Below are positions 48,502 through 59,506 of a DNA stretch of 64,000 nucleotides, one piece after another. The stretch spans positions 3,856,001 to 3,920,000 of the forward strand of contig NZ_CP055157.1 in NCBI RefSeq assembly GCF_013367775.1, in the 5' to 3' direction. Position numbers and translations under genes: made by a program. Positions within the stretch are counted from its first letter, which is position 1. Every line of letters begins with the position of its first letter. The notes under the pieces are model-generated. The model saw only the letters and a program-made list of their open reading frames with translations, was not told where the DNA came from and searched no databases. This stretch comes from Microbulbifer sp. YPW1 (GTDB taxonomy: Bacteria; Pseudomonadota; Gammaproteobacteria; Pseudomonadales; Cellvibrionaceae).

Positions 48502-48792
48502 ATGCCTACCGGTACTGTTAAGTGGTTCAATAACGCCAAGGGATATGGATTCATTCTCGCTGACGAGGGTGGAGAGGATCTTTTCGCGCACTACTCCGCC
48601 ATCCAGATGGAGGGGTACCGCACCCTGAAGGCTGGCCAGCAGGTCAACTTCGATATCATTCAGGGCGACAAAGGCTACCACGCTGCCAATATCAGTGTTG
48701 CCACTGCTGAGGGCAGTCGCTCACCCGCGCCTGCATCTGCATCCCCAGCGCAATCGGTAAGAGAAAAAGAGACCGAGGAAGCGCTGGACTAA
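48502..48792 (+). CDS. cspD: Cold-shock-domain protein, CspD type
   Basis: A 96-residue single-strand nucleic-acid-binding protein. The cold-shock domain (about 1-68) has both motifs: KWFNNAKGYGFI (RNP1) and DLFAHYSAI (RNP2). The C-terminal tail is Ser/Ala/Glu-rich and disordered, longer than in CspA (70 residues) and like CspD, which inhibits replication in stationary phase. The neighbourhood clpA-clpS-cspD is conserved. GGGATTT lies before the ATG. Confidence 0.92.
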   Translation: MPTGTVKWFNNAKGYGFILADEGGEDLFAHYSAIQMEGYRTLKAGQQVNFDIIQGDKGYHAANISVATAEGSRSPAPASASPAQSVREKETEEALD

Positions 48793-49062
48793 GCGACTCT
48801 GCCGGCGCGCCCTGGCGTGTGCCGGACAGAGCACTGCAGCCAGGAGGATTTGTCGCAAGCGCAATTTGGACCGGGAGCCCTGTTGCGCCCCTGAAAGCTT
48901 GCGGCCGACACCAGCTGAGTATCATTTCAGAGAAATCCGCTCGCCCGACCATTGGCACCCCCGTGCCACCTACCCTTAATGTCGATAGCGCTGAGACCCC
49001 ATCCGGTACTGAGAGTGCCCACGGGCCGTAAAGCAAGCGCTGATACGGATATTCAGGCAAAA
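48793..49062. other. Intergenic region between cspD and icd
   Basis: About 270 bp between the cspD stop and the icd terminator (318 bp to the icd stop itself). Apart from the hairpin at 48797 and the terminator at 49063, I see no gene, repeat or promoter. Confidence 0.5.
48797..48831 (+). other. Stem-loop just after cspD
   Basis: CTCTGCCGGC pairs with GCCGG-A-CAGAG (10-bp stem with one bulged A), starting 4 nt after the cspD stop. No T-run follows, so it may protect the mRNA end or assist a factor-dependent terminator. Confidence 0.45.
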
Positions 49063-49097
49063 AAAAAGCCCCGCATCAAGCTGATGCGGGGCTTTTT
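49063..49097 (-). terminator. Intrinsic terminator of icd
   Basis: AAAAAGCCCCGCATCA-AGC-TGATGCGGGGCTTTTT, a long perfect stem with T-runs on both strands. It starts 14 nt after the icd stop on the minus strand. Confidence 0.94.
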
Positions 49098-49110
49098 CAT
49101 TCGCCGATTA

Positions 49111-50361
49111 TCAAGCCATGTGCTTAATAACTTCCTCGCCGAACTCGGAGCAGGATTTCAGGTCTGCGCCGTCCATCAGACGCTCAAAGTCGTAGGTTAC
49201 GGTTTTGGCTTCGATAGCACCTTCCATACCCTTAACAACCAGCTCAGCGGCTTCGTTCCAGCCCAGGTGACGCAGCATCATCTCTGCAGACAGAATCAGG
49301 GAACCCGGGTTCACTTTGTCCTGACCGGCGTACTTGGGTGCGGTGCCGTGAGTGGCTTCGAACAGAGCAACGTCGTCAGACAGGTTGGCACCCGGAGCGA
49401 TACCGATACCACCGACCTGAGCGGCCAGTGCGTCGGACAGGTAGTCACCGTTCAGGTTCAGGGTGGCGATTACGTCGTACTCGGCCGGACGCAGCAGGAT
49501 CTGCTGCAGCATGGCGTCGGCGATCACGTCCTTAACCACGATTTCCTTGCCAGTGTTCGGGTTTTTGAAGCTGCACCAGGGGCCACCGTCGATCGGCTGC
49601 GCGCCGAACTCTTCGCGGGCCAGTTCGTAACCCCAGTCTGCGAAAGCACCTTCGGTGAACTTCATGATGTTGCCTTTGTGCACCAGAGTCAGGGAGTCGC
49701 GATCCTGATCGATGGTGTACTGCAGCGCTTTACGCACCAGGCGCTTGGTGCCCTCTTCGGAAACCGGCTTAACACCGATACCAACGTTTTGCGGGAAGCG
49801 GATCTTCTTAACACCCATCTCGTCCTGCAGGAACTTGACGACCTTGTTGGCTTCGTCAGTACCAGCCTTCCACTCGATGCCAGCGTAGATGTCTTCAGAG
49901 TTTTCACGGAAGATCACCATGTCTACCTTGTTCGGCTCTTTGACCGGAGAAGGTACACCGCTGAACCAGCGCACCGGACGCTGACATACGTACAGGTCCA
50001 GCTCCTGGCGCAGGGCAACGTTCAGGGAGCGGAAGCCGCCGCCTACTGGCGTGGTCAGCGGGCCTTTGATGCTGACAACGTATTCCTTGATGGCTTCCAG
50101 GGTTTCCGCCGGGAACCAGTCGCCGCTGTAGGTTTCTGCTGCTTTCTCGCCACAGAAGATTTCCATCCAGGCGATGGACTTCTCGTCGCTGTACGCCTTG
50201 CTGACGGCAGCGTCGATTACTTTGCGCATTACCGGGGTGATATCCACGCCGATGCCGTCACCTTCGATGAACGGAATGATCGGGGTGTTCGGTACGTTCA
50301 GAGAACCATCTGCGTTGACTGTAACTTTTTCGCCGTTCGCCGGCACTTGGATATGACCCAT
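49111..50361 (-). CDS. icd: Isocitrate dehydrogenase (NADP)
   Basis: Oxidatively decarboxylates isocitrate to 2-oxoglutarate in the TCA cycle. The 416 residues match the dimeric E. coli-type enzyme. The substrate loop [13 protein letters not shown] holds Ser112, equivalent to the residue phosphorylated by Ace[24 protein letters not shown] is the metal and isocitrate signature. It is monocistronic, with its own terminator. Confidence 0.97.
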   Translation of the reverse strand: MGHIQVPANGEKVTVNADGSLNVPNTPIIPFIEGDGIGVDITPVMRKVIDAAVSKAYSDEKSIAWMEIFCGEKAAETYSGDWFPAETLEAIKEYVVSIKGPLTTPVGGGFRSLNVALRQELDLYVCQRPVRWFSGVPSPVKEPNKVDMVIFRENSEDIYAGIEWKAGTDEANKVVKFLQDEMGVKKIRFPQNVGIGVKPVSEEGTKRLVRKALQYTIDQDRDSLTLVHKGNIMKFTEGAFADWGYELAREEFGAQPIDGGPWCSFKNPNTGKEIVVKDVIADAMLQQILLRPAEYDVIATLNLNGDYLSDALAAQVGGIGIAPGANLSDDVALFEATHGTAPKYAGQDKVNPGSLILSAEMMLRHLGWNEAAELVVKGMEGAIEAKTVTYDFERLMDGADLKSCSEFGEEVIKHMA

Positions 50362-50581
50362 TAAGTTGACTCCCGTAACTCTTTGACTAAACGTCCGGCT
50401 TTATAGGTGGAAAACCGGCATAATGCGCCGAATATCCACTGCCGGTCTTGGTTGCTGCTCATTGTTTGCGCCTTTGCATACGCCGAGCCAGCTAAAAATC
50501 GGCGGGATTATATCAGCATCCACCCAATTTTGTAGTTTGATTACAACGAAAACACGACAGCGGCATGACAACACTTGCGAC

Positions 50582-51238
50582 ATGAGCCAATTGATCCTGT
50601 TTAACAAACCCTTCGGCGTCCTGTGTCAATTCACCGACCCCGACGGGCGGCCCACGCTGTCGGACTACATAAGGAAGGCGGGAGTCTACGCCGCCGGTCG
50701 CCTTGATTTCGACTCGGAAGGGCTGCTACTGCTGACAGACGATGGCAAGCTGCAGCACCAGATTGCACATCCGGACAACAAGCTGCCCAAGGTGTACTGG
50801 GCCCAGGTCGAGGGTGACGTGGGGGAAGATGCCCTGGTGCAATTGCGCCGCGGGGTAACACTGAAAGACGGGCGTACCGCACCGGCCAAGGCGCGCCTGA
50901 TCCAGGAACCCGTCATTTGGCCCAGGGTTCCGCCCATTCGCGAGCGCAAGTCCATCCCAACCTCGTGGATCGAGCTCACCATCAGCGAGGGGCGCAATCG
51001 CCAGGTGCGTCGGATGACCGCCGCGGTTGGTCACCCTACCCTGCGCCTGGTGCGCTGGGCTATTGGCAACTGGACCCTGCAGGGACTCGGGCCTGGCGAG
51101 CAACGGGAGGAGACCGTACACCTCCCGCGACAGGGGCAGGCGAGCAAAGGTGGCCGCACGCGACCGGGCGAATCCTCAAGAAAGCAGCGCAGCCGCCCCC
51201 CGGGCCGCACGGCGGGAAAGCCGCGCAACAGGCGATAG
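50582..51238 (+). CDS. rluE: Pseudouridine synthase, RluE-like
   Basis: Makes a pseudouridine in 23S rRNA (position 2457 in E. coli). It has 218 residues from ATG 50582. The catalytic Asp is in [20 protein letters not shown], and [20 protein letters not shown] is the family's second motif. The tail is basic and Arg/Gly-rich (KPRNRR), probably RNA-binding. No S4 domain is present, as in RluE. An in-frame ATG at 50423 would add 53 unrelated residues. Confidence 0.93.
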   Translation: MSQLILFNKPFGVLCQFTDPDGRPTLSDYIRKAGVYAAGRLDFDSEGLLLLTDDGKLQHQIAHPDNKLPKVYWAQVEGDVGEDALVQLRRGVTLKDGRTAPAKARLIQEPVIWPRVPPIRERKSIPTSWIELTISEGRNRQVRRMTAAVGHPTLRLVRWAIGNWTLQGLGPGEQREETVHLPRQGQASKGGRTRPGESSRKQRSRPPGRTAGKPRNRR

Positions 51239-51280
51239 AGACCCGCGCGCTGCCAACAAGCTGCGCCGTGAGAGTTGATT

Positions 51281-51302
51281 GGGCCAATTATGCGGCCCAT
51301 TT
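51281..51302 (+). terminator. Weak candidate terminator after rluE
   Basis: GGGCC pairs with GGCCC around AATTATGC, followed by ATTTTC. The stem is short and the T-run is weak. Confidence 0.35.
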
Positions 51303-51362
51303 TCGGTAATTTGGGGGCTGGGGAGCTAGGCTGAAGTAGGAGTCTGGCGGCGTTTTTCGCAC

Positions 51363-51381
51363 TGGCCCGGATGGCGGGCCA
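51363..51381 (+). other. Perfect hairpin in the mnmA leader
   Basis: TGGCCCG-GATGG-CGGGCCA has 7 bp and a 5-nt loop, about 140 nt before the mnmA ATG. There is no T-run. The remaining 51239-51520 region shows nothing else. Confidence 0.35.
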
Positions 51382-51520
51382 ATGGGACGATTACTGCAAA
51401 TTGGTCAGTTAACGCTTTCACAGGTAAAATGCGCCCCCGTTTTCCAGCCCAGCGGCAATGACCACGGTGCCCACCGGGTTGCAATCCCCCGGCACCCCTC
51501 ACTGTAACAACCGGTATTTC

Positions 51521-52722
51521 ATGACAGTTTCGGATTTGTCTGTGTCCCCCAACTCTACGGATTCCAGCCCAGGCGCCAACGGCGCGGGCAAACGCGTGAT
51601 CGTCGGCATGTCCGGCGGTGTGGATTCGTCCGTGGCCGCGCTGCTGCTGATGCGGCAGGGATATGCGGTGGAAGGCCTGTTCATGAAGAACTGGGATGAG
51701 GACGACGGCACCGAATACTGTACCGCGCGCCAGGATCTGGCCGACGCGGAATCGGTCTGCAAGCGCCTGGGTATCAAACTGCATACAGCGAACTTTGCGG
51801 CCGAATACTGGGACAACGTGTTCGAATATTTCCTCGCCGAATACAAGGCTGGCCGCACACCCAACCCGGACATCCTGTGCAACCGCGAAATCAAGTTCAA
51901 GGTGTTCCTCGAATACGCGCAGATGCTGGGCGCGGACGCCATCGCCACCGGGCACTACGCGCGCCGGCGGGATGAGAACGGACACACCTACCTGCTAAAA
52001 GGCCTGGACAACAACAAAGACCAGAGCTATTTCCTGCACGCCGTTGGCGAGGCCGAATTTGCCCGCTCCCTGTTCCCACTCGGCGAGCTGGAGAAACCGG
52101 AAGTCCGCCGTATTGCACAAGAGAACGGCTTTATCACCTCCACCAAGAAGGACAGCACCGGCATCTGCTTTATCGGCGAGCGCCGTTTCAAAGACTTCCT
52201 GGAACAGTACCTGCCCGCCCGGCCCGGTGAAATGCAGACCCCGGAGGGCGAGGTGATGGGCCAGCACAGCGGCCTGATGTACCACACCATCGGCCAGCGC
52301 CAGGGGCTTGGGATCGGTGGCGTCAAAGGTGCTGGAGACCAGCCCTGGTACGTGGTGGGCAAGGACCTCGACCGCAACGTACTGCTCGTGGCGCAGGGCA
52401 AGCACCATCCCCTGCTCTACTCGACCGGCCTGACCGCCACACAGACCCACTGGATCAATGGCACTGCGCCAGCCCAGGAATTCCGCGCGGCGGCCAAAAC
52501 CCGCTATCGCCAGGAAGATCAGGATTGCCTGATTACGGTGGAAGATGGGGGCCGTATCACGATCGCCTTTGACGAGCCGCAACGCGCGGTTACCCCCGGA
52601 CAATCGGTGGTGATCTATCGCGGCGATTATTGCCTCGGTGGCGCGGTTATCGATCAGGCTACCGGTGTGGGCGAAGTCGACCCGCACCAAACCAGAAAGA
52701 AACAGGCTGCAGGGAGCAACTC

Positions 52723-52726
<4 letters not shown>
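51521..52726 (+). CDS. mnmA: tRNA-specific 2-thiouridylase MnmA
   Basis: Adds sulfur to U34 of tRNA-Lys, -Glu and -Gln. It has 401 residues from ATG 51521; an in-frame ATG at 51458 would add 21. The PP-loop is [16 protein letters not shown]. The catalytic cysteines are in [12 protein letters not shown] and [12 protein letters not shown]. The N-terminus before the PP-loop is about 20 residues longer than in E. coli and looks disordered. It overlaps hflD (TTGA). Confidence 0.95.
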
Positions 52727-54817
<2,091 letters not shown>

Positions 54818-54858
54818 CCTCGCGCCAGTTCAATACCAACAATCCGGGAGATATCGCC

Positions 54859-56061
54859 ATGACCGAGTCAGGCCAGCGCCATTCCGTTGAACCTCTGACC
54901 CACCTTGGCGACATCCCGGTGGAAACCTTCCTGCGGGAGTACTGGCAGAAAAAGCCATTGCTGATCCGCAACGCCTTTCCCGGCTTTGTTTCTCCCATTT
55001 CAGGAGAGGAACTGGCCGGGATGGCACTGGAAGAAGAAATCGAATCTCGCCTGATCGAGGAGAACGGTATCGAGGGCCCCTGGCAATTGCGCACCGGCCC
55101 TTTCACCGAGGAAGATTTCTTCAACCTGCCGAAAACACACTGGACCCTGCTGATTCAGGCCGTGGACCAGTGGATTCCGGAAGTCGCCGATCTGAAGGAC
55201 TACTTCCGCTTTATTCCGGACTGGCGTCTCGACGACATCATGATCAGCTATGCCGCTGACCAGGGCAGCGTCGGTCCACACTACGACTTCTACGATGTGT
55301 TCCTGCTCCAGGCCGAGGGCAACCGCCGTTGGCACCTGGGCCCGAAAGCCGACGCCAGCAGCCCGCGTGTCGAGGGTACACCCCTGAACATACTCAAAGA
55401 GTTCGATGCTGAGGCCAGCTGGTTACTGGAGCCCGGCGACATGCTGTACCTGCCGCCCCAGTTCAGCCACTGGGGTATTGCTGAAGGCGGCTGCACCACT
55501 ATTTCTGTCGGTTTCCGCGCGCCCTCCGCGCGCACCATGCTCGAGGACCTGGCCGCAGAGCTGGGTGCGGGCCTGCCAGATCACTACCGCTACAGCGACC
55601 CCGATCTGGAACTGCCGGTCAATCCGTCGGAAATCGATCAGCAGACCGTCGCCCGGGTGCAGCGCCACCTGGCAGAGTGGCTGCAACAGCCACAGAATAT
55701 CGCCCAGTGGTTCGGCGCTATCATGACGGAAGCGAAATATCCCGACACCATCGCCCTGGATGCCGGCTCCGCGGAAGACTGGCGAGAGCATCTGGCCGAT
55801 GGCGGGAGCCTGGTACTCAATCCAGGTTCCCGCTGCGCATTCTGTCGCGAGCCTGCCAGCCTGTTCATCGACGGCGAGACCTTCCCCGCCCCGCTGCTGT
55901 TTGCCGAGGGTTTCTGCAATACGCACGCACTGGACCAGAGTGACGTAGATGCCTATCCCGAGTTGGCTGCCAGTAACGGGTTGCTCGACCAGCTGGTTTC
56001 TCAGGGCAGTCTCATTTACCCTGAAGCGCTGGAGTCCGACGACACGGATGCAGATGACTAG
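54859..56061 (+). CDS. ycfD: Ribosomal protein uL16 arginine hydroxylase (RoxA/YcfD)
   Basis: A JmjC-type 2-oxoglutarate oxygenase that hydroxylates an Arg of ribosomal protein L16. It has 400 residues. The iron site is His141 and Asp143 in GSVGPHYDFYDV, with His204 in LPPQFSHWG. Family openings TFLREYWQKKPLLIRNAFP and the C-terminal winged-helix region are present. It follows purB by 41 bp and precedes the GNAT gene by 11 bp, so it probably shares a transcript. Its use of oxygen makes it an oxygen-linked modifier of translation. Confidence 0.93.
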   Translation: MTESGQRHSVEPLTHLGDIPVETFLREYWQKKPLLIRNAFPGFVSPISGEELAGMALEEEIESRLIEENGIEGPWQLRTGPFTEEDFFNLPKTHWTLLIQAVDQWIPEVADLKDYFRFIPDWRLDDIMISYAADQGSVGPHYDFYDVFLLQAEGNRRWHLGPKADASSPRVEGTPLNILKEFDAEASWLLEPGDMLYLPPQFSHWGIAEGGCTTISVGFRAPSARTMLEDLAAELGAGLPDHYRYSDPDLELPVNPSEIDQQTVARVQRHLAEWLQQPQNIAQWFGAIMTEAKYPDTIALDAGSAEDWREHLADGGSLVLNPGSRCAFCREPASLFIDGETFPAPLLFAEGFCNTHALDQSDVDAYPELAASNGLLDQLVSQGSLIYPEALESDDTDADD

Positions 56062-56072
56062 GAGAATGTTTG

Positions 56073-56534
56073 ATGAGTCTGTTTGTACGCCTCGCCGACT
56101 GGCAGACGGATCGGGAAGCCATTCGCGGTATCCGCCAAAAGGTATTCGTCGAAGAACAGAATGTCCCTGAAGATCTCGAGTGGGACGAACACGAGGAAAG
56201 CGCACAACATTTCCTCGTCTACCACCACAACAAGCCCATCGGCACCGGCCGCCTCACCGGCGGCGGCAAGATCGGGCGCATGGCCATATTGAAGGACGCG
56301 CGCGGCCTGGGTGCCGGACTGGAACTGCTCAACCGGATCTGCAAGTTTGCCCGGGTTTCCGGTCAGAAAAACGTGTACCTTAACGCCCAGGTGCAGGCGA
56401 TCCCCTTCTACGAAAAGGCCGGGTTTGCGGTAACGGGGGAAGAGTTCATGGAAGCGGATATTCCGCACGTACGCATGGACCTTACCCTGAGTGAAAAGGA
56501 ACCCTGCGAGAATGCCGACGACTGCAACCGGTAA
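56073..56534 (+). CDS. GNAT-family N-acetyltransferase
   Basis: About 153 residues. The family core is RQKVFVEEQNVPEDLEWDEHE near the N-terminus, then GRMAILKDARGLGAGLELL (acetyl-CoA loop) and NAQVQAIPFYEKAGF. This resembles the ElaA/YjcF group. The substrate is unknown. ATG 56073 has GGAGA 7 nt upstream. It overlaps the next gene by 23 bp. Confidence 0.9.
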   Translation: MSLFVRLADWQTDREAIRGIRQKVFVEEQNVPEDLEWDEHEESAQHFLVYHHNKPIGTGRLTGGGKIGRMAILKDARGLGAGLELLNRICKFARVSGQKNVYLNAQVQAIPFYEKAGFAVTGEEFMEADIPHVRMDLTLSEKEPCENADDCNR

Positions 56535-57027
56535 GCGGCAGGCGGCAAATACGGAGGCGCTTCAACTGGCGGACGAGGATAGTTTCCGCGAAGCGCTCCA
56601 GCAGCTGATTGGCACGGCTCGTCGCCACCTGCGCATCTACTCCCAGAGCCTGTCGAGAGCCCTGTACAACGACCCGATTACAGTACAGGCGTTATCGGAA
56701 TTTGCCCGCAGCAGCCGCTACGCACGCATTCAGCTTCTAATTACCGACAGCGCCCCGCTCTTGCGTCACCCTCACCGGGTACTGCCCCTGGTACAGAGAT
56801 TAAGCAGCCGTATAGAGCTGAAGAAAATCCAGCCGACCAGTGAAGCCACCGACTGGGAATTCGCCCTCGCCGATCGCGACCAGGTGCTGCAGAAAACCGA
56901 CCTGGAAAAGTGGGTGGGCTCCTACCACGCGGAAAACCCGGTAAGGGTCAGGCAGCTACAGGATATCTTTGACCAGGCCTGGCTTCACGCCCGCCCGGAT
57001 CCCGAACTAAAGCGCTTGCTGCTGTAA
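56512..57027 (+). CDS. Conserved hypothetical protein, DUF7931-like
   Basis: About 171 residues, soluble, without signal peptide. The core reads TARRHLRIYSQSLSRALYND, SSRYARIQLLITDSAPLL and RLSSRIELKKIQPTSEATDW, which recall the front part of a phospholipase-D-like fold, but no HxK motif is visible. I do not know its function. It overlaps the acetyltransferase gene by 23 bp and is the last gene of the purB-side transcript. Confidence 0.8.
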   Translation: MPTTATGKRQAANTEALQLADEDSFREALQQLIGTARRHLRIYSQSLSRALYNDPITVQALSEFARSSRYARIQLLITDSAPLLRHPHRVLPLVQRLSSRIELKKIQPTSEATDWEFALADRDQVLQKTDLEKWVGSYHAENPVRVRQLQDIFDQAWLHARPDPELKRLLL

Positions 57028-57082
57028 CACCGGCCTTCCCTGGCCGTGGCCACGCAAATCCAGCGCCGCCCTCTTCTGTTCC

Positions 57083-58621
57083 TTACGCGACCTCTTTTAA
57101 CCTGCGCGCATCCCAGATCGGCACGACATTTTGACGCTCAATCACGTCCACATCGATTCCGCGGGACGATGCGGTATCGATAAAGTCCGCAATGGCTTCA
57201 GCGACATCGTGATTGATATAGACGCAGTTTCGCTTGTCGAGAATCACGTGGGCGTTATCCGGAATTTCACTCAACTCTTTCCGGATAGCGCCCTTGTTCA
57301 GGAAGGTGACCTCTTCAGCCAACTGCATGTTGATGCGAATGCGATCCCCCTCTTCCGTATCCTGCTTTTTGTGCAGGAAATGGGAGTTGAGATAGTTGCG
57401 CCGCAGCAGCGCGAAAATCGCCGCAACCATGCCGACACCGACGCCTGTCAGCAGGTCGGTAAACAGCACACCGAGCACGGTAATCACAAACGGTAGGAAC
57501 TGCTCCATACCGCTGTCCCACATCTTGCGGAACAGCGCGGGCTTGGCGAGCTTGTAACCGGTGAGGATCAACACCGCAGCCAGCACGCCCAGCGGAATCA
57601 TATTCAGCCAGCTAGGCAGGGTCGCCACACATACCAGCAGCAGGAGGCCGTGACAGATGGTGGACGCCTTGGAGCGCGCGCCAGTCTGCAGGTTGACCGA
57701 GCTGCGCACGATCACCTGGGTCACCGGCAGGCCACCAATCAGGCCGGAGAAGGAATTACCCACGCCCTGCGCCACCAGCTCCCGGTTAGTCGGTGTAGTA
57801 CGTTTCAGGGGATCCATTTTGTCGATGGCTTCGACGCTGAGCAACGTTTCCAGGCTCGCCACCACCGCGATGGTCACCGCCACGGTCCATACCAGCGGAC
57901 TCCCCAGTTGGGAGAAATCGGGCAGCGTAAACAGACCCACGAATTCATTGAAACTTGAAGCGACAGGTACGCTGACCAGATGCGACTCTTCCAGACCCAG
58001 ACCAGTGGAATTGGCAAACACCATGGACAGCAGCACAGCTGAGAGTACCGCGACCACCGGGCCAGGCACCATCGCCAGCCAGCGCGACCGCTTTACCAGA
58101 GGTGTCTCCCACGCGATGAGCAACCCCAGGGAGAGCGCGAAAATGGCCAGCACCCCCGGATGCACGGCGCTCAGCAAAGGCAAGACCCCGTCACTTATGG
58201 AAGCACCTTCCGCGAGGCCAAATGCATAGGGGATTTGCTTCAGCAGGATGATAAGACCGATGCCCGTGAGCATGCCGTTGATCACGGACGACGGAAAGAA
58301 GTAGCCAAAGATGCCAGCTCGCAACAGGCCCAGCAGAATCTGCATCAGGCCACCGAGCACCACTGCCAGCAAAAATATTTCGAATGACCCCAGGGTCTCA
58401 ATCGCACTCAGTACGATGACCGTAAGCCCCGCCGCCGGACCGGATACACCGAGGCGCGAACCGCTGACCGCACCGACGACAATACCGCCGACAATACCGG
58501 CGATCAGGCCGGAAAATAGAGGCGCGCCTGAAGCCAGCGCCACGCCGAGACATAAGGGCAGCGCAACAAAAAATACTACGACACTCGCGGGAATGTCCTT
58601 TTTCAGATTCTGCAAGTCCAC
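57083..58621 (-). CDS. SulP-family anion transporter with STAS domain
   Basis: A 512-residue inner-membrane transporter. The hydrophobic part (about 10-400) has the SulP opening DIPASVVVFFVALPLCLGVALASGAPL (quoted by pieces: DIPASVV, ALPLCLGVALASG) and GVSGPAAGLTVIVLSAIETL. The C-terminal STAS domain covers about 430-505. Known substrates of the family are sulfate, bicarbonate or dicarboxylates; this subtype is often thought to carry bicarbonate, but that is inference. It diverges from a two-component system across 216 bp and may be its target. Confidence 0.9.
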   Translation of the reverse strand: MDLQNLKKDIPASVVVFFVALPLCLGVALASGAPLFSGLIAGIVGGIVVGAVSGSRLGVSGPAAGLTVIVLSAIETLGSFEIFLLAVVLGGLMQILLGLLRAGIFGYFFPSSVINGMLTGIGLIILLKQIPYAFGLAEGASISDGVLPLLSAVHPGVLAIFALSLGLLIAWETPLVKRSRWLAMVPGPVVAVLSAVLLSMVFANSTGLGLEESHLVSVPVASSFNEFVGLFTLPDFSQLGSPLVWTVAVTIAVVASLETLLSVEAIDKMDPLKRTTPTNRELVAQGVGNSFSGLIGGLPVTQVIVRSSVNLQTGARSKASTICHGLLLLVCVATLPSWLNMIPLGVLAAVLILTGYKLAKPALFRKMWDSGMEQFLPFVITVLGVLFTDLLTGVGVGMVAAIFALLRRNYLNSHFLHKKQDTEEGDRIRINMQLAEEVTFLNKGAIRKELSEIPDNAHVILDKRNCVYINHDVAEAIADFIDTASSRGIDVDVIERQNVVPIWDARRLKEVA

Positions 58622-58760
58622 ACCAGCAACTCCTGTACAACGAAACAGTCAATGTGATCGACAAAACTGCGGCCGTAAGCGGCAATTCAGCCACGGGCGC
58701 AGGGGGCGGGAGAATACGAGTCGGTGCTTTCAGCAACCTTTCATGACGACAGATAACAGA

Positions 58761-58787
58761 ATGTCCCATAAGTCAGGTACATGTCCC
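58761..58787 (+). promoter_or_regulatory. Direct repeat ATGTCCC, 20-bp period
   Basis: ATGTCCC occurs at 58761-58767 and 58781-58787, exactly 20 bp apart, 51 bp before the response-regulator start and between it and the sulP gene. OmpR-family regulators bind tandem direct repeats on one DNA face, so this may be the regulator's own site. It is inference from spacing only. Confidence 0.4.
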
Positions 58788-58837
58788 GAGAATCGTGTAT
58801 CTTTCGCACAACTAGAGTCTTACTAAATCCCGAACAC

Positions 58838-59506
58838 ATGAACGTATTGCTGGTAGAAGATGACCCACTGATCGCCATGGGGCTGCTGCAGGCGCTACAA
58901 CAGAATGCCTATACGGTGCTGCACGCACCCGATGGCACACGAGCGGAAGGCCTGCTCAGGGCCAACGATATTGACCTGATTATTCTCGATCTGGGACTAC
59001 CGGATATGGACGGCCTGGAATTGCTCCGCTGGGTCCGCGCGCGTCAGAGCCGCGTCCCCGTCCTGGTACTGACTGCACGTGATGGTGTGGAGCAGCAGGT
59101 ACTGGCCCTGGATCAGGGGGCCGATGACTATATGGAAAAGCCGTTCGACTTGCGCGAACTAGAGGCTCGCATCCGCGCACTACTGCGACGCAGCCACAAC
59201 CTCTCGACCGACGAAGTCAGCCTGGGTGCACTGCAGCTGAGTCCTTTCCAGCGCACCGCGACACTTAATGGAGAGCGGCTTGAATTACCCGCACGGGAAT
59301 ATGAAATCCTTGAAATCCTGGCGTTGAGCGCCGGCAAGGTGGTTACCAAAGCACGGCTGGCGCACAGGCTCAGCCGCGAGGGCGATGAGGTTGGCGATAA
59401 TGCGGTGGAAGTGTACGTCCACCGCCTGCGCCGTCGCCTCAAGGAGTCGGGACTGGCCATCCGCACCCAGCGCGGTGCGGGCTACGTGCTGGAGAACGCC
59501 GGTTGA
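58838..59506 (+). CDS. OmpR-family response regulator
   Basis: A 222-residue DNA-binding regulator from ATG 58838. The receiver domain has Asp8/Asp9, the phosphoacceptor Asp51 (LIILDLGLPDMDG), Thr in LVLTARDG and Lys in YMEKPFD. The winged-helix domain (about 125-220) ends in VEVYVHRLRRRL and RTQRGAGYVL. It resembles the QseB/TctD/PmrA group. It overlaps the kinase gene by 4 nt (TTGA). The divergent sulP gene and its own promoter are likely targets. Confidence 0.94.
   Translation: MNVLLVEDDPLIAMGLLQALQQNAYTVLHAPDGTRAEGLLRANDIDLIILDLGLPDMDGLELLRWVRARQSRVPVLVLTARDGVEQQVLALDQGADDYMEKPFDLRELEARIRALLRRSHNLSTDEVSLGALQLSPFQRTATLNGERLELPAREYEILEILALSAGKVVTKARLAHRLSREGDEVGDNAVEVYVHRLRRRLKESGLAIRTQRGAGYVLENAG

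Noticed and set aside
48952..50364. A 470-codon plus-strand frame opposite icd.
   Set aside because: It runs through the icd terminator and mirrors the isocitrate dehydrogenase gene; its protein has low-complexity, unfamiliar sequence.
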